DNA of 64,000 bases from Setaria digitata (Eukaryota; Nematoda; Chromadorea; Rhabditida; Setariidae): contig RCAB01000128.1 in NCBI GenBank assembly GCA_003640385.1, forward strand, positions 62,001-126,000, in the 5' to 3' direction. Under the pieces are notes generated by a model, which had not been told where the DNA came from, made no database searches, and saw only the letters and a list, made by a program, of their open reading frames with translations. A program made the position numbers and the translations under genes. This document shows, piece after piece, positions 24,443 to 36,803 of this stretch. Within the stretch, counting starts at the first letter, position 1, and each line of letters opens with the position of its first letter.

Positions 24443-27400
24443 CTGCAATAGGTCACTACAGTAGGATTCCATCCGGAGGTACAGCTTGCTCCTCAACTTA
24501 TAACTTACAGTAATCGTTTCCTTTTTCTTTCTCTCTCTCTCTCTTTTTTTTTCTTTTTTTTTTGGTTAGAAAATGATGAAACAATAAAAATATGTAATTC
24601 GTATTCGTCCAGCTATTATTTCTCCAATCATGATAAATATTGATGATTTGAGCAAAAACATAGATAGTGCCAGTTGATTGGCCAATAGTAGTACAATACA
24701 CGTATATTTATATATATATATATATATACATATCTACAGTATACAGTTCGATCGCATAAGCACAGGCTATTTTGTACTCCAAGCTTTTGTTAAATGAGAT
24801 AAACAGCCCAATATAACACTGAAAAACAAAAAAAAAAAGAGGAAAAAAGTTGAGAACAAGCCATGCTGTAATGATATGATAAATTGATAACATTAACTGA
24901 GACATGCATCAAAAAGGTAGAATGATACATTTTATCAATTTTTTTTTTTTTTGGACTTTATCATTCATGCAGTATTTTTATACCAATTTAAATTTATATA
25001 ATAGCTCTGCTGAAAATATCGACTCTGATTTTTCATTTTCTTTATTTATTTGTCATTTAAGAAATAATGATAATAATGATTATTGCTAATGTAACAGTTA
25101 ATTTTTACTATATTATAAGTATTGAAGAAAAACACACATACCGTTGAAGCATGCGTAGCCAATCGGAAATACCTAAACAAGTTATTAAAACTTAAATTAA
25201 GCTAATATGCAAACAAATGGCAATTACTTCAAAGCCAGAAGTGTACTTACTTGGTCAACTCATCTATAACTCGAATAAATAAATAAACAAAGTAACATCC
25301 TGTTCCTCACTTTCTCTCTCTTGACGTTTGGAAGGTCAGATATCAAAGTTTTCATATTAGCTGGATGATTTATATTTGCTTCAAAATCTTACTTTGCTCT
25401 AATATCAGGTAGCAATGCAAAAAAGCATCTCTCGAAACTAGCGCACAAAGAAAAAAAAATAAAAAAAAAAAGAAGCTTATCAAATTTAATAATTTGTTGA
25501 AGTCGTGCTGTAGCAATTCCATCTCCTTCAGAATCTTTACAAAACGAGCATAGCGTGCTAATCTTATTTTGGAAAATAAAATTTTAACTATAAAAGCGTA
25601 GCTGAAAGCTGCTACTGTTTGTTTTAGAGGTGAAAATTGATAGATTAGTATTGGATTTGTTACCAAGCGTGAAACAACGTCAATTCGCTTGGAGCGTTCT
25701 TTGTAGCGTCGGACAAATAATCGGAAGCACCACCATGAATTTGAAGGTGGTGGTGGTGCAGTGGTAGCAGTTCCGGATATTAAAGGTTGATAACCGGATG
25801 AGTAGTCCACATGACTGGTATATTTTGATAACTGCAAAAGAGCATCTTGCAAAGCAACACAACTAGAGGATTCTCTCTGATGATGCTTGCGTAGTTTAGA
25901 ACTTCTGCTGCGACAAATTGTTTTCACGAGAATCTTGATTATCCTTTCATAATGATTCTTTATCAGTGGGAACAGTTAATGACAACATAAGTCTTATCTC
26001 TTCGTTTTTTTTCCTTATCATGCTATCCTGGATGTGTCAATGCATCAGATCTTCTGGCAAATCGTCTTCCGAGAAACAGGACTACTGGCTAGAACTTACA
26101 AAAGGAAGCTAGTTATCAGTCCATCTTATCATATGATATGTGATTCCATTCAAATGATAAGACCGAAACTTTGCAATCCATTTCAGGCGGTCAGAAACGA
26201 ACCTAAAACGAACCATTCGATGTCCGACGGTAATATCCTTTCGTGCCGCATAATTGACCAAGGCAAATTCAAGCAATGCACCAAAAATGAATGCTAAGCA
26301 AACACCAATCCAAACATCTATCGCCTAAATTACTTTCTATCTAGAAGTAATTGTACTTCTTCTACTCTAATTGTTCAGAAACGATTGATCTCATGCTGAA
26401 CTAATGATTCTAGTTTCGATGAGTTAAATTTCAATTATTTTAACCGAGATCATTAAGTTTTTTTTCTCTTAAATTCACTACTGAGTTTAAAAAAATTTCA
26501 ATATTCCAATCAAAACAAAAACTAACATTCTAAAATGACTGCATCAAAAATCTTGAGTTAAAATTTTAGAATTTTCTGATCTATGTGGTTTCTTTTTTTT
26601 TTCCTTTTCTTTTTTTTTTTTTTTTAATAACATCGAATTTAAAGCATATTTATTAAAGCTAAGCCTTTTTAAAAGCAGGGTAAATTAGCAATTAAATGAC
26701 AAAATCTTTTTAGAAATTTTCATTGCTTTAATTTAAAGACTTTCGCATAGAGGATTTCAATAATTTAAGTTTGCAAAACTAAGCAATTAAGCAAAGGAAT
26801 AAATATAAACATATGCATATTTTTTTGTTTTTTAATTTTGTTATTCAATTTTTCAACGATAATCAACTCGAAACTACCACTGAAGTTTATTTGCTGAAAA
26901 AGTATATCAGAAACCTTTGTATAGGAAACAGGGGGAAGTTTAGCATTGATACCGGAACTTTGTGTAGTCATCGTTAGAAGAGTTGTTACACCTGAAAACA
27001 TTTAAGGCACACACAATATGCATATTATTTCTATTGAAAGAATATTTGAAAAAAAAAAATAAACAAACAAAACAGAACAAACAAACAAACAAACAAACAA
27101 ATAGCAGGGATTTAAAAAGAAAAATAAAAATACACTCATACCAAGGGTAACACGCGCAGGCACCGAATCCTTGTCGAGCCAGAAGCTTACCCATGAAACG
27201 ATGACCAGCATCAATGAAGGTATATAGAGCTGGAAATTAAACTGGCCATTCAAATTAAATGAAAAAAAAAAAAAAAAAAGACACAAACTGTTGCAAATTA
27301 ATAGGAACAATATTAGAATGGACATTTTGACATTTTCGATTTCTAACTTCATGCAAACATTATTGTGCCAAAGATTGCAGAGATGATTATTGGAAATTTT

Positions 27401-30399
27401 TGGATGAAGTAGGATGGAGGCAAATTACTAGCAGTAAATATGATGTTACTGAACTTGAACTTGAGCTTGAAGTTACACTTGAAACGAAGTTTGATTGACT
27501 TTCTTTCTTTCTTTTTCTTTTTTTTTTTTTTTTTGTTAAAATAGTAGTGATTAATTAAAATTTGAGAATGAATAGTAAAACTTTTGTTTTGCCAAAATGT
27601 CCAAATATAAATTAAATTATGAGGATAAGCTGGTATTCAAAGGGTAACTGTGTTTGTATTAAAAGGGAAAAATAATCACAGAGGGTAGATAAAGAGGATT
27701 TTGGATGACACGGCACACACCTGCAAAAGATAGTAGCTGAATTCGCGTCGTAAAATCATTTTTGTCCTCAGACAGCTATATTCACCTGAAATGTTAGCAT
27801 CGACACTAGACACTGAAAAAAAAAGCCATGCAAATAAGTGTTGTATTTTTTTTTTTTTTTTTCATTGATAAATTTTAAAAGTTATATAAGTTTTTTTCTT
27901 TTTTTTTTTTTTTTTTTTGTTATACCTGTATTTGTTTTACTTGTGCAGTAATCAGTCAGGACATCTTGTAGTTCAAAACTTGGCAAACTTTGTCGTAGAC
28001 CTTCTTTTTGCTGAATTGGATTCTTCAGTTTCCATTCGTATTTAATGTCATCAGTAGTGTAAGCATCTTTAAAAAAAAATACAATACAAAATTTTATTCT
28101 ACTTTATTAACAGCTGAAGCAATCTCTTGCTAAAAAAAAAAAAAAAAAAAAAAGTGATTTATGATTTATTTATTTTTCTATTTACTTTTTTCTTTTCTTT
28201 TTTTTTGTGAGGAAAAAATATTTCAAAATAGATTGGTTATTTCATACAAAAAATTATCATTAAATGATAGGATGCGATATACAACTTATTGTCAATCATC
28301 TTTTTTTTTGCATGCTTCTAAATTTCGAGATCTCGAGTAAATTTTGCACTCTCTTGAGTTTTGAGTGCATTTAATGCTTTTGAATATTGATTATAAATAA
28401 ACCATTGAGAAGAAATATTCCTAATAAAGTTTTTTTTTTTTTTCTATACATTTTCTTAAAATACTTTGCGAACATTCGCTTTTCTTTTTTTTTTTTTTTA
28501 AATTTAAAATACAAAAATTGAAAGTTTAACTTAGGAGAAAATATGCCTTTATGTGATAAGCTAAATTAGATAACTTTAAAAAAAAAAAAAAACAATAGAA
28601 AATTGAAACATACAACTGGCAAGATCAATAAGGCACGTTTGTCGATCCAATGGATAATATTCCAATGACATCGGACAAGAAAGCACTAGTGAAAGCCTAT
28701 AAGTGAGGATTAAAAAAGTTTAAACTATCAGTTTTTAAAGTTTGAAGCACAAAATCATGCCAAGATTGAAATGAGAGAAGGTTAATGATAAGAGTTTAGA
28801 GCTCTTCATATCGATGATTAAAGCTATCTTTCATTATTATCATATAACTTTCGCATATTTCCATCAATCTTTCTTGCGTATGATGAAAAAACAAAGCCAA
28901 AAAATTAAGCATTTAATTAAGGAAAATTACCTGACGCTGTACAAAATTTGGCCATCTGGATGTATTCTAATAAGCACATTAGGTTTGTCGATTAGATGTC
29001 GTCTAGCTTCTCTTTAATAATTTACTAGTAAAATGAAGAAAATAAAATGATTAGAAAAATATCAAAAAATCATTATGGCTGATATCATAACTAGCCTGAC
29101 ACTTATCATCGTTATCACATCCAAATAAATTTTCCATCAACTTTACAGTCTTTACAATGGTCAATGTTTCGTGTTACGAAATTATTCACTTCCCTTGATC
29201 GCTTATTAAACTCTCATAATAATCAGTAGTAATTTATGTAATTAATTAAAAGATGTAATCACTTAATATCTTAAACTTCACAACACATAAGTTCTCAAAT
29301 GGTTCCAAAAAAAAGTAAATAATTTCAACAATCTCAACGAGAGCAAACTTTTCATTCTGAAAGAAAGTATCAGGCATCCAAATTTGCTGTGTCAGGTCAG
29401 CCTGATCACTTGCTGCCAGTACCACGAACGGTGGCACTTGCGTGTTCTCGTCTGCCAAACGTTCGTACGCCAATCGTGCGTCATGCCATTCTTCCCGAAA
29501 AGTGAATTGTGCGCTGTATTCCATATTAACATCATCAATTTTTGAAATTGACCGTAAGTATATATTTACATAGACCAATACAGGACCGCCTGTATCTGAA
29601 AGACTAATTTTTAGGTAAAAGTAAGTAAAAAGCATCTCACCTTATTTACTAAAAATTATATTTTTGATACTTTATGTAAAAAAAAAAAGGTAATTTTTTT
29701 CAGTTATTACAGCACAGTAAGTTTTTATCATGTTTATCAAAATCAAATATAATTCTGTTTGTAACAAAAAAATAAAAAAAAAAATTCTACTGAAATTATT
29801 ATTTATTATTTTTTATACCTGCTTCATTCATGTTTCACTTGCGCTCATTTTGTCTTTAATCTATCGAGCTAATTTGATTATTTTTTTTTTTATAAATTGA
29901 TAAATGCCTGAGATAAGTTCACTAACAAGAATATGGTAAACAATGAAGTTATTATTAGTAATTCACTAATGTATTTATGAAGCACTATTTCCAGTAATTT
30001 CTCTTCAGAAGCCATTTCATGAGTGCTAATATTGAATAGTGCAAAATTAGACATGTTTTTATGAATTTTAGTTTAATTTTAAAGTTTAACTTTATGAATT
30101 TCTTTTTCTTTTTCATTTTCCTTCTTGAAAAATATTAAAGCTACAAAGTTTGATTATACATTCAAGTTAATTCGCTTCAAATAAACAAAACATCTTGAGA
30201 GAGGAAATTGCAGGATTAATTACTAAATGGCGATCATCTATACTATTAAAAGTAATCCCTGATGGTTTTCCTTATAAATGTAAAAATTTCCATTAAAAAA
30301 AGAAAAAAAAAATCACTTTGAACTGTCAATAATTTTTAATTTTTTCTTTTCTTTTTTTTTCAAAGATTAAATTGAATATGCAATCAAGATAGTTTAGCA

Positions 30400-30433
<34 letters not shown>

Positions 30434-32513
30434 GAGAGAGATGGAAGAAATGGAAAATACTTATTAAGGAAATTGAGGAGTCAGAAAAAGTATAAAATAA
30501 ATCAAAAATCAGTGCATAATAATGAGGAAATTATCAAAAAATCCAAATACCATTCATGAATAAATTTTCAAATTTTAATTTCATACATTTTACATCTCAT
30601 AATATGTGCATTCATTTACTACATAGCTGATTTTTACTCATATTATAAGCATAAATAGCAAATTTTGTTTGAAATTTTATTAACTTTTGCAAGAATTTTA
30701 GATTAGAAATGATTTGACGGGTCATAGTTTCCGATGCTAATCTTTAAAAATGAGCATTTATTCCAAAGAAAAAGAAAAAGTCATGAGCAACTGTTCATTT
30801 CAGCATATCATTTTTCAAACTTTACAATCACTGTTAAGCTTTTTAAATTTCTCATAAAAAAAAGCATTTGGTTTGGTTCATTAAATCATCTGATCTATCA
30901 CGAGGATTATGCGTGATGTTCAATGAAAAAAAGAAAAAAAAAGAAGAGAAATGCAATTAAGATAATTACTTAATGGTTTATGAGATTTTAACTGTTCTTT
31001 ATACAATAAGCTCGAGAAAAATACAATGACACATCCGAGAGGGAAGGAAAAAAAGAAAGATAATGTTATCTGTTATCAAAGTAATGAATCAGCAAAATGG
31101 ATTGATAATTTTAAAAATTGCTAAATTATTAAAAAAAAAAAAAAGTTCTTACGCATCATCATTTTCATTTCTTTTTTTTTTTTTTCTCCCTGAAACTATT
31201 TCTTTAACATTAATTTAATCTAGCAAAATCACGCAAAAAGGAGGAATATCTCATCAAAATCTTTTTTTTTTTATTTAAATATGTGATGAGGAAATTTTTC
31301 TTTCAGTTAAGCATTTTTAAAATTTCATGCTTGAAATTTTACACTTTAAGTGAACTTCTCTTTTTCAGAACAATCTTCAGGTAAAATGGTGAATGCAAAT
31401 GGTTTTGAAAAAAAAAAAAGAAAGAAGAGGTTACAATTTTTGAATAGAAAAGAGAATGAATAAAATATATATTTTATAGTTGCATTTATGAGCATTTATG
31501 ATATATATATATATATATTTTTTTTTTTCTATATATAATATATATGATATATATATATCATATATAGAAAAAATCTATCTAATATTGTAAAATTTAAATT
31601 AAGTAGTACTGGATGATTAGAAAATTGAAATTTGTTTTTTTTCCGTTAAAAGGAAATTTAAATAAAAATTAGCTTATATGAGAAAAATTTTATATATATA
31701 CATAATATAAAAATTTATGATATATATATAATATAAAAATTTATGACATATATATATATCATAAATTTTTTTTTTAAATATGTGATGAGGAAATTTTTCT
31801 TTCAGTTAAGCATTTTTAAAAATTATATAATATATATATAATATTTTACTCTCGCAAACTTTTCAGTTATGAATAATTTTATCAAACATTAGCATTAATT
31901 TTTAACAGCCATCAAAATTTGAGAAACTATGGAAAGTTTTGCATCTTTTGAATGACATATTATTAAATTTGATAATATAGCAAAAAAGAAAAAATCTATC
32001 TAATATTGTAAAATTTAAGTTAAGTAGTAATGGATGATTAGAAAATTGAAATTTGTTTTTTTCTGTTAAAAGAAAATTTAAATAAAAATTAGCTTATATG
32101 AGAAAAATTTGTTGAAATATCTCAAAATTTCAGACGTATAAACATTGAAATATAAACAAGCCAAATAGGTAAACTAAATTGCAGTTAGATCAAGCGGATA
32201 ATTCCGAAAGATTACAAAAGAAGAGAAAAATTTACCCCTAACTGATGTAACCTTTAACCTTTAATTAGTCGATTTGCTCTTAATTTTTTCTATATTCCTA
32301 AATTTAAATTTCTCCGTATCAAATAATTTACATCATGCCAAAAAATTGCATACCTGGCCAAGAAAGATTACTGCCACGTGGTCGTACACGCCAATCATAG
32401 TCTTTTAAAGTTCTCTGGATAATTTCTTGCTCTTTCAATTTCTTCTTTGCCATAACAAGAATTAGCAGGGTAAGATTCCAGTAAATCATACGAGAATTCA
32501 TCATCATCATCAT
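23278..32513 (-). CDS. avr-14: AVR-14-type glutamate-gated chloride channel with two alternative channel cassettes
   Basis: Shared exons: 32354-32513, 29349-29595, 28931-29011, 28617-28696 and 27926-28066. They encode a signal peptide ([14 protein letters not shown]), the start of the mature domain ([19 protein letters not shown]), the GluCl landmarks [20 protein letters not shown] and QIWMPDTFF, and the Cys-loop [15 protein letters not shown], ending in YCTSKTNT. The last donor (phase 1) can join either cassette B (27785 to 24790) or cassette A (24442 to 23278); both acceptors complete a Gly codon and restore the second disulfide Cys (GEYSC). Predicted proteins are 454 (B) and 430 (A) residues. 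The subunit forms pentameric, anion-selective channels in neurons and is a known macrocyclic-lactone target. C. elegans avr-14 is known to make two subunits with a common ligand-binding domain and different pores, which is the basis for the symbol. Exon 4/5 yields LANAYTT, one residue shorter than expected. Confidence 0.92.
24790..27785 (-). CDS. avr-14: avr-14 channel cassette B (M1-M4), proximal
   Basis: Exons 27721-27785, 27142-27229, 26915-26991, 26203-26324, 25664-25907, 25142-25172 and 24790-24818. Contents: [21 protein letters not shown]1 ([19 protein letters not shown]), the PAR motif ([10 protein letters not shown]), M2, M3 ([20 protein letters not shown]), a longer M3-M4 loop with a Pro-rich patch ([10 protein letters not shown]), and M4 after [14 protein letters not shown] ending YWAVYLI. 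The small final exons (31 and 29 bases) are supported by phase and by the expected FN-xLYW pattern of M4. Confidence 0.88.
31273..32110. repeat. Imperfect tandem segmental duplication in avr-14 intron 1
   Basis: Two blocks recur in the same order. About 50 bases at 31273-31322 reappear at 31774-31822 (both contain ATGTGATGAGGAAATTTTTC). About 124 bases at 31567-31690 reappear at 31987-32110 (both contain GGATGATTAGAAAATTGAAA), with only a few differences. The unequal spacing (about 500 and 420 bases) means an insertion or deletion between the blocks. Confidence 0.85.
31513..31772. repeat. AT-rich palindromes
   Basis: TTTTTTCTATATA at about 31521 faces its inverse TATATAGAAAAAA near 31561-31573 across an AT-dinucleotide core. 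AAAAATTTATGA near 31735 faces TCATAAATTTTT near 31759-31770. These could form cruciforms or mark slippage-prone sequence between the duplicated blocks. Confidence 0.7.
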
Positions 32514-32533
32514 TTTTTTTTCGCTATTTTTTC

Positions 32534-32540
32534 CTAAAGA
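32534..32540 (-). promoter_or_regulatory. Probable spliced-leader acceptor of avr-14
   Basis: On the minus strand a CTT-rich pyrimidine tract ends in TCTTTAG, about 20 bases before the first of five consecutive ATGs at 32513. No upstream exon with a matching donor was found. Confidence 0.4.
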
Positions 32541-33031
32541 AGAAGAAGAAGAAGAAAAAAAAAAACACTTAATGAAGCATGCTTTCATGCATTCTTTATT
32601 TATTTATTTATTTTTTTTTTTTCGCTTTCTTTTTAATGGATGGCATAGTTGAAGTAATAGTACTTAGCGGTTAGTAGTTAGTAGTTAGTTAGTAGTAAAA
32701 CAACAGGCAATCAGGAAAAGATATGGAAATTGATTTGCTTTTTACAAGTTTACATATATATATATATACATACACTCTTGAGGATCTTCAGGCTCTTTCA
32801 ATTTCTTTACTATGCTTAAATGACTTCCGAGAGTTGGCTAATTTGATTGTTTTTGATTGTGAAAAATCAGTGATACTAAAATTGAGCAATTTGTTTTTGT
32901 TGTTGCTATTGTTTCCACATAAAATAAAGAAATTTTAAAATTACTTAGGATAAAAAAAGAAAAGAAAAAAGGAAAAAAAGAGAGTGTATAAATATATATA
33001 TATATAGTATAATATAGATAGAGTAGAGTAC

Positions 33032-33079
<48 letters not shown>

Positions 33080-33740
33080 GCAAACATATACACAGTTGCT
33101 ATTTGCCTCTCCTTTCATCACTTATCACTTACTATCAATGAGTTAGTTTTTGACACTTTAAATTCTAGAACTAAACTATGTCATAGAAACAGAAAACTCA
33201 CCAAATGTAAATATGACTGGTTCATGATAAATTGCCAACGACAACAATCATGTTAAGCTATTATTGATAACAATTTAAAATGTTATCATTTGCTATTCTT
33301 TGATATATATTTCACTTATCGAGATTATATATGTATATAATAATATACCAATATTGATTAGTTCAAGGCTACCACAAAATATTTCATTGTATACATTTTT
33401 GAATAATTTTCAAAATTTGGGGGAAAAAAAGAAAAACATTACGAAATAATGAAATATTGAAGAAATTAATAACACTAATAATGAAAAATTATAGAACGGA
33501 GAAAAAAAAATTAGATATTTGATAAGAAACATTAAAAAATAATGGTGTAATGAAGAAATTAGGAATACTGATAATGATAAAGATAATGGAAGAGGAAAAA
33601 AAGAAGAATATTGAATGGAAAGGCATTCGACAAGATATCAGTCTTGGCCTACTAACTAAGCAAGCCACCACCTGTATAGGGCTGCCTCCTGCCTTCCCTC
33701 TTCTGCTTAAATTGTCAATGAAGCAGTCCTACTTTTTTCT

Positions 33741-33773
<33 letters not shown>

Positions 33774-36700
33774 GATGGAAAGCTTCCGTTGCTTTCGAAT
33801 AAAGCGCAATATCTTTCCTTTGCCAGTAAGTGTCTCCATGCCTGCCTTCTTGGCCTCTTGGCCATATTCTTTATATTTCTTCTTAGCCAGAACTTACCAG
33901 CCTAAAGCTTCTATCGAATTGAAAAATTGGTCACCTAGCGCAAAAGTCTCATCATCTCTCTGGTTTTTTTCTTTTCTTTTTTTTTTTCGTATACAAACTG
34001 AAATAAATCTCGAGGACTAACTTACGCTATCTTAGTGTATGCTTACTGTCCAAAAAATACAGGCACAAAATTAAGTCGATTTTCAAACTTTCTACTTAGA
34101 CTTAATTTTTACCCTATTAGTAGTAGATACTATGCTAGTGCACACAGACAGATCTTTTCGTGTCTTAAAAATATAGTGCATCTTGATGCTTGAAGTCAAG
34201 ACCAAACTAGCTGTTTGTTGCATAGTGGAAATGCTCTACTCTATTATTGAGTCGGTTACGTTAAGTGGGAATCTGACAAGTAATTCGTCAACAGATTCTT
34301 TTCAAAAAAAATCAAGGAAAAGAGGAAAGGAAAAAAAGAAAGTAACTCGAAGGAATCTTAGAACGATCTAAGAAAATGAAGAAATCAATGATCAAATAGA
34401 TTGAAAAGAAGCTGAAGATTTTTTGTTTATTTCATTCAACTATCAAAAAAAAAAAAATTGTTTTGAATAGTTGTTTTGAACACTTTTCAGTATCTTAAAA
34501 GATGAAATTATTCACAAGAATTTCTTCAAATAAATCTCATCATTATAAAAATGACATGTATTTTTCATGTGCTATTGAGAATTTGCCTAATTAAAAACGT
34601 CTTTTATTCACACATTTATGCTTATGCTTGGTGATAGCTTTCAACACTAAATTATATTCTCTTTCTACTTCTTCAGATGGACTGATGAGAGAGGAAAAAT
34701 TTGCAATGAGACTACCTGAATGTCATTTTTTAAATTTCAATTTTAAACATTTTTAGATTTCAACCTTTTCTTAACACTTTAAATTGGCATTAGGACGAAA
34801 AATTCTCAATGATTTAAAATTTAAAAACTTTTCGTACTGCTGGAAATAATCTGCTAGGAAATATTTTTAAAATCTAAATGAAGCAAAATTTGGAGCTAGG
34901 ATAGATGCAAGCAAAACTGATGCGATAGTAATTAAAGATAAGAAAATTTTTAATTTAATTTACTAAAAATTGTTATTGAATAGAGAATTAGCTGGTGTTG
35001 AAGAGCTGTGAAGTGTCAATTATACAAACCTCGCTTCACAAAAAAAAAAAATTTTTATTTTTCTCAGTTCAGCATTTTAACAATCATCACTTTAATCTCT
35101 CAAAGATTCATCCATCCATCCCATCCATTCGTTACTTCGGAGCACACCCTTCCTTTTCCTTTCTGTCATTATTAATATTGCCTAATTATAATTGTTCAAA
35201 ACAACTTCCAGACGATCAGCACCACGAAAATCATTTGACTCAAGTCCCAGATAATCAGCATCGCGAAAATCGACTTGCTTTTCAGAAGGTCATTACTTAT
35301 ATAATTAGTTTACTTCTTGCTATACAGTATGCAGTGGTATTGACTTGTTTGAGTGCAATTCAATTTCTCGATAATTTCATATTTTTCTTGCTGACAAGCA
35401 AAAACAAATTAGCAAAGTTTAGTAAAGTTCAACAACAAACAGTAGCATTGAATTGAAGAAGTTTTAAGAGCAATTCATTTATGCAAAGTATTTTAGCAAC
35501 AAAAGAAAATTTAAACTTTAGCGAAGGGAAAATTTTGCTCATCCAGTGAATGAGATGATAAAAGGGAAACTATTAATTACGCAAATTATGAAGCAATTTT
35601 CATTCAGGGTTTCGCAAAATACAATGATAATTTAATCGGTGTTATCATAAATTATGATTTCGTTATCGATGCCAAGCAAATTAGGCTGATTACAGATGCT
35701 AAGAAAAATTAGGTTTTTTGGGAAGGTATTTATGGATGAAGAAAGAATCTCAGTGCTACTGTTAGCCTAGTGCAAGAAAACACATATTCTCCTTTCTTCC
35801 TCGGAACTTTCCCTCTTCAGTGAAGAGAATTTCTATTAAAAATTTACTGAAATTTACATCAACCTTATTTGTTAGGCTTTTAGAAATTGGACCCATCAGC
35901 CTTTTTTCAATCTACATGGGTTAAAATTGTGAAATCAACGGAAGGAACTGGATAGAGCAGATGCATAGAAAAGTCTTCCAACTTTAGCAACAGCTGCTTT
36001 TCACTATACTTTAACTGCCAGCAAACTAGGCTTATATCTATTTTTTCACCAAAAAAGAAAAAGTTAGACTTCGATAATTCAAGACAGAACAGGGGATACA
36101 AAATAGCTGGTCTTGGTCTTGTTTTATCGGAATTAAAAAAAAAGAAACTTTTCCAAAAATCCTGATAAGAAAAATTCTGAAAATATTTTAAAAAATCTTT
36201 TAAAATTTTGAAAATAACTTCTTGAAAGAAGTAATTTTCTGTTGAAAAGCTGATATAATTAAAGTATTACTTTATAGAATTATTTTGAATTAAGTCAAAG
36301 AATTTTAGCCAAGAAAAAAAAAAAAAAAAAAAGATTATTTGTTTTATGACGGATTGCAATCCCCCAAGACTTGAAAGAAGGATGACAATTAAGTCATCTT
36401 TCAGCAGCAATATACTAAATTCAATTTTTATATTTCCCATTTTTTTTTTTTTTTTTTTACAACTGCTCATCTGTCTAAAAGATTTGAATTTCAAAAAAAT
36501 TTTTTTTTATAATTTTAAACTGATCTCCGTAAATGTTTTTATCTTATTCTTTTATAAATAATTGAAAAAATCAGCTACTGGGATAAAATTATTTCCTGAA
36601 AAGAGATAGACTAAATAAGATGATATCAATGTGTGGAAGTGTGAGAATCTATCAGATTGGCAATAGACGCATCTTAATGGAATCGTTAAATTTTCCATTT

Positions 36701-36803
36701 GTCGTTTATTCTGATCATCAAGCATTCATTCATGAGTTCAATTTTTCAACCTCTTCAAAAAATTATTGATTTATTGGGAAAATTTTATTCTTTATACAAA
36801 AAT
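32541..36803. other. Long region without a recognisable gene
   Basis: Contains an AT microsatellite, a GC-richer patch at 33610-33720, a 39-bp coding-like duplication near 35206-35283, and many homopolymers. Open frames at 33550-34020 and 34995-35456 have no known motif and include long Phe or Lys runs, so they are not called as genes. Confidence 0.4.
33035..33075. repeat. (AT)n microsatellite
   Basis: About 41 bases of pure AT dinucleotide upstream of avr-14. A shorter tract lies near 32754-32768. Confidence 0.9.

Larger units (their letters stand above)
29596..32353 (-). other. Large first intron of avr-14
   Basis: About 2.8 kb of AT-rich sequence with homopolymers, AT-dinucleotide palindromes and an internal duplication (separate entries). 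No exon was seen between the signal-peptide exon and the GGPV exon, and their phases match directly. Confidence 0.7.

Noticed and set aside
25370..25663. Continuation of the cassette B exon past its donor
   Set aside because: The 185-codon frame reads through the GTAACA donor into a Phe-rich intron; M4 is correctly supplied by exons at 25142-25172 and 24790-24818.
33550..34020. 156-codon plus frame
   Set aside because: Contains long Lys and Phe runs from A/T homopolymers and no motif; probably chance.
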